Below are positions 60,901-64,000 of a DNA stretch of 64,000 nucleotides, in pieces (the first letter of the stretch is position 1; every line of letters starts with the position of its first letter). The DNA comes from Balanoglossus misakiensis. Taxonomy: Eukaryota; Hemichordata. Both the position numbers and the translations under genes were made by a program. The stretch covers positions 124,001-188,000 of the forward strand of contig CM082581.2 in NCBI GenBank assembly GCA_040954595.2, given 5' to 3'. The notes under the pieces were generated by a model. That model saw nothing but the letters and a program-made list of their open reading frames with translations, did not search any database and was not told the DNA's origin.

Positions 60901-63191
60901 ATATCCACTGAAACATTAAGTTATAGAATTTTCCATCGCAGTATTCTGTTTTATATACATGTATAGCAGTCCCACACATATTGATTAATTTGACAAAAGA
61001 AACTGACTGACAATTTTCACAGCGCTCCCAGTAAAGCATCCTTGGCAGGTGCACGTCAATGCCACACACGAGGTTAGGGTTGGCAAGTGCTGCCATTTTG
61101 ACATGGGTTGTTAGCACTAATCAATTCCTACGCATGACAGAAAAATGAAGAATTAGGCTATGGGCCGGAACTGCCTATCGTTTCAAAATGCACTCTGTAT
61201 ATTAGGGTCTATTTCTTTTACATAAAAGACAAGTCTTCTTGCTCTAATATGATAAAATAAAAAAACTTCAACTTAAATATTGCGTCCTCAGAGGTAATAT
61301 CGAGCCCTAAAAATCAGGTATGCTAATGCGGTTAAAGGTCGTGCAGTTCTCCTTATAACAATCGTTCGATTGGTGGTTACGTGACTGCATCAATCACAGA
61401 ATGCGTTATGTCACTCAGCAATTACACACACAGGGCAAACTATCAGGCAGCTACATGTACACTAGTATACATGTTACAGAAGATTAAACAGAATTTTTGG
61501 TAAGGAAAGTTTGAGCAGACTAGTCCATTCAATGTAAAAAATGGTGCTGATTCCAAAAAAGTCAGTCTTATTGACCCCTTTGAAGACAAAATTGCCATTT
61601 TTGCCACTTTTAACCCAAAAGGTCATTAAAAAACCCACTCAAAACACACTGTTTTCATCACATTCGGAGATCTGATGACATTTGAGGATTATGCGGAAAC
61701 AGTGACACAGCAGAATAAAAATTCCAGGTGACATTTGCAAGCACTTATGATCTGACCATATAGAAATATGCAATGTAAAAACATTAACAAGGAACATGCC
61801 CAATAAACTGTCATGTGTCATGGCAGTCTTACAAGTGGTGCTAGAAAAAAAAATTGACCAAAAATTGTCTGTACACAAACACATATGCGAAGCAACTTCT
61901 TTCAGTCAGCCCTGGAACAGACACACACTGACCTGCCACTGGTAATTAAAATGTGATAGCTGGTGGTCTCTGTAACAGCTGGCCTATTTAAGTTATGTAA
62001 ACATGTCTTTGTTCGAGGTAACAACTCCTTGTAAATAGTAACTTTAAAAACAACTGGACAATTTGTTTAGGAGAAGATTTGCTAACCAAAAACAAAGAAA
62101 CTTACCAAAAAAACTCGCTAAATATTTAATCTTTCTGATCTCAGAATTGAATAAAAGTTGCACATATACAGGTATGTGTTATGAAATTATATCCTAAATT
62201 TCAAAGCAATCAGAGAAAAAACTAATTTCAAAGCAATCCAACAAGCAGTTTCACAGAAAATATTTGTTCAAAAGTGGCAAAAACACAAATATGCAAATAT
62301 CACCAAAATTGTACAATATCTTACTTCAATCACTACAAGGAACATGCTGCCTAAGTTCAATGCAATAGGACAAGCGGTTTCAGTGAAAACAATTTTTGAC
62401 AAAAATTGCAAAAGTTTCCCCGATAACACATTTATGCAAATATCACATTTTTTACAACATATTATTTAGGTTACCCCTACGAACATGCCTACCAAATTGC
62501 AAAGCAATCTGGCATGAGGTTTTAAAGAAAAACATATTTTGACCAAAAATGGCAAATAATGCTCAAAATTATAGATATGCAAATTTTGCAACAATTTGAA
62601 CAAAACTATGGTTACTTAGACAACATTAGGAGGCTTCATACTAAATTTCAAAGACTTTTACCAATAACATGGAAAAATACAAAAAAATGCAAAAAAATAG
62701 GAAATCGATAATATTAGCTCAAAACATACAGGGTTGTATGAGGTTGATATAAGGTACATGCATACCATTTTTCAAATCAATATGACCAGTGGTTGTCCAG
62801 TTTTTGAGTTTTGACCAATTTCACATTTTCCCAGCTAATTTGCATATTTTTGGCAATGACATCTTCATTTGAACAAACTCCCATCTACAGCCCTGCCTGC
62901 ATCTACACGCCAAATATCGAGGTCATACGCGCTGCGGTTTTCAAGTTTTTCATGTGGACGGACATACAGACATACATCCATCCATCCATCCATCCATACA
63001 TACAGACGTAACCAATCCCATAAGTTCCCATGGTACATACCAATGGGACCTAAAAACTTGTGACTTACATGTAACACATGTTTGCCCAGTGTAGCAGGTT
63101 GGACAGTTGCAGGTGTAGATTGAGCAGGAGCCTTGAAGTGGCTGATACACTCCGTTATTCAGACATGGGTTTAGAAGACACTGGTTGATCG
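54998..63191 (-). pseudogene. Unit 4 exons e9 to e1
   Basis: Exons on the complement: e9 54998-55120, e8 55351-55480, e7 56301-56517, e6 57448-57544, e5 57770-57967, e4 58349-58477, e3 58737-58867, e2 61008-61116, e1 63069-63191. e7 reads CSDCGEGNYC where the other units read CADCGVGNYC; e5 has an added Cys to Phe change. The inherited stops and frameshifts remain. Confidence 0.75.
60184..60615 (+). mobile_element. Ty3/Gypsy gag-protease fragment, unit 4
   Basis: Same 143-codon frame as unit 1. Confidence 0.75.
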
Positions 63192-63336
63192 CTAAGGGTG
63201 AGAGAAATGAAAAGTATCACATTAGGGTCTTACACACTTGAGTGGGAAGTGAAATCTGTAGCAGACTGTCAGAAGATTGCACATCCGTGTGATCATGTTC
63301 ATGTGTGAAGGATAATGAAGACCACTTGATCCAAGC

Positions 63337-64000
63337 TTGGTGCTACCATCTTTATCATAATTACTGAATCTTATAATATTTACTAGTTGGGGGTGGGTGG
63401 GGTGGGGGTGGGGGTAGTTGATGTCATAACTTTCTGATGTTTCAATTTACGGTTGGAAAAATAGCAACATCTACACTGATGAGCATTTGAGTCAATGAAA
63501 GTATTCATCATGGCTACCGTAGTGCATATAAGTCTCTTGGTTAGCTGCACAATCACAGGCAACTTTATTGAGACAATATCAATGACAAAGCCCAGCGATT
63601 TCTACTTTGTGCGGGAAATCTGACACTGGTTTGCTTACGTTCAGCGCACGTGGTTCCGATGAAACAGCGTGGACTCTGGCATCTGAACTCGGTGCAGGAC
63701 ACTTGCTGGCAGAATCCACTGTTTAGACAAGGGTTGGGCTGACACGGATTCAAATCTGTGCACAGAAGAGAAAGTGATATAAATTGTGTACAGTTAATAT
63801 TTACTACATATACTTTAAACAGATTTGTGCAGTCAGGGTTGAGTGGTAAAAATCTCAGTTGGTCAACAGAACATCACTGTGACAAATTTCTTCCATGTTC
63901 AACAAAAGAAACGTAATGAAATTTTGACACAGGTGTAATAGTGTCTTAGTGTACCATACGGTGCAGGTTGTTATTTGGTCAAATACACAATCCCCTTTTA
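63337..64000. repeat. Start of tandem array unit 5 (cut by window end)
   Basis: The first 664 bp of a further unit, including the G-rich tract (63389-63415) and exon e17 (complement 63639-63755). Its e17 carries Asn-Ser where units 1 and 2 have Thr-Ser, so it groups with units 3 and 4 there. The array continues beyond the window. Confidence 0.95.
63639..63755 (-). CDS. Unit 5 exon e17, EGF-like
   Basis: A 117 bp open exon with the same splice borders as unit 1 e17. It encodes NPCQPNPCLNSGFC and FIGTTCAE and has the same missing fifth cysteine. It is the only exon of unit 5 in the window. Confidence 0.78.

Larger units (their letters stand above)
46409..63336. repeat. Tandem array unit 4 (16928 bp)
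   Basis: The longest unit, because of a 2.03 kb LINE inserted at 49960-51993. It has private substitutions in e17 (Pro to Leu after the first Asn), in e7 (two residue changes near 56493-56507) and in e5 (near 57877). The CATC microsatellite near 62990 is one repeat longer and the CA tract near 58235 is 2 bp shorter. Confidence 0.97.

Noticed and set aside
1-64000. CRISPR array or bacterial operon
   Set aside because: Repeats are kilobases long with introns and eukaryotic splice sites; no short regularly spaced repeats and no ribosome-binding-site-led genes.
1-64000. Array as an assembly artefact of collapsed haplotypes or repeated scaffolding
   Set aside because: Each unit has private insertions or deletions with clean junctions and target duplications. 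Two haplotypes could explain at most two versions, not four. Not fully excluded without reads.

Overview
This is metazoan nuclear DNA, AT-rich and intron-dense, carrying LINE, Ty3/Gypsy and MITE-type debris. The coding signal is short cysteine-rich extracellular exons with canonical GT/AG borders. EGF-like exons combined with ephrin-receptor-like (GCC2_GCC3) cysteine modules, plus CR1/L2-type LINEs with TTA-microsatellite tails, suggest an invertebrate, perhaps a marine deuterostome. The species cannot be fixed from sequence alone.

Layout: the window is one head-to-tail tandem array. A unit of about 14-17 kb begins (arbitrarily) at 1, 16371, 30652, 46409 and 63337, giving four complete units of 16370, 14281, 15757 and 16928 bp and the first 664 bp of a fifth. 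Read side by side, the units show only occasional substitutions. Their length differences come from a few discrete events: a ~1.48 kb element in unit 1, a 622 bp deletion in unit 2, a 375 bp DNA transposon and a ~0.5 kb LINE 3' end in unit 3, and a 2.03 kb LINE in unit 4.

Each unit holds the same exon series on the minus strand, numbered e1 to e17 in transcription order. e1 is an EGF-like exon and e2 a decayed one. e3-e7 are ephrin-receptor-like exons. e8-e17 are EGF-like exons, most of 117-123 bp, and nearly all start and end in phase 1, so exons can be skipped or shuffled without changing frame. The EGF repeats are an unusual eight-cysteine version.

The locus looks dead. The same lesions occur at the same positions in all four units: in-frame stops in e5, e6, e9 and e15, frameshifts in e2, e3, e6 and e8, a lost splice acceptor in e14, lost cysteines in e1, e9, e15 and e17, and a 1118 bp DNA transposon inside e11. 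The pseudogene segment was therefore broken first and amplified afterwards (or homogenised by recombination), giving a very long-period satellite made from a pseudogene. Shared variants group the units in all three possible ways, which points to unequal crossover or gene conversion. Introns hold further elements common to every unit: a LINE 3' fragment, a Gypsy gag-protease fragment, foldback MITEs, AT-rich repeats, a minisatellite and a G-quadruplex-type tract. No promoter, first exon, terminal exon, RNA gene or CRISPR array was recognised.
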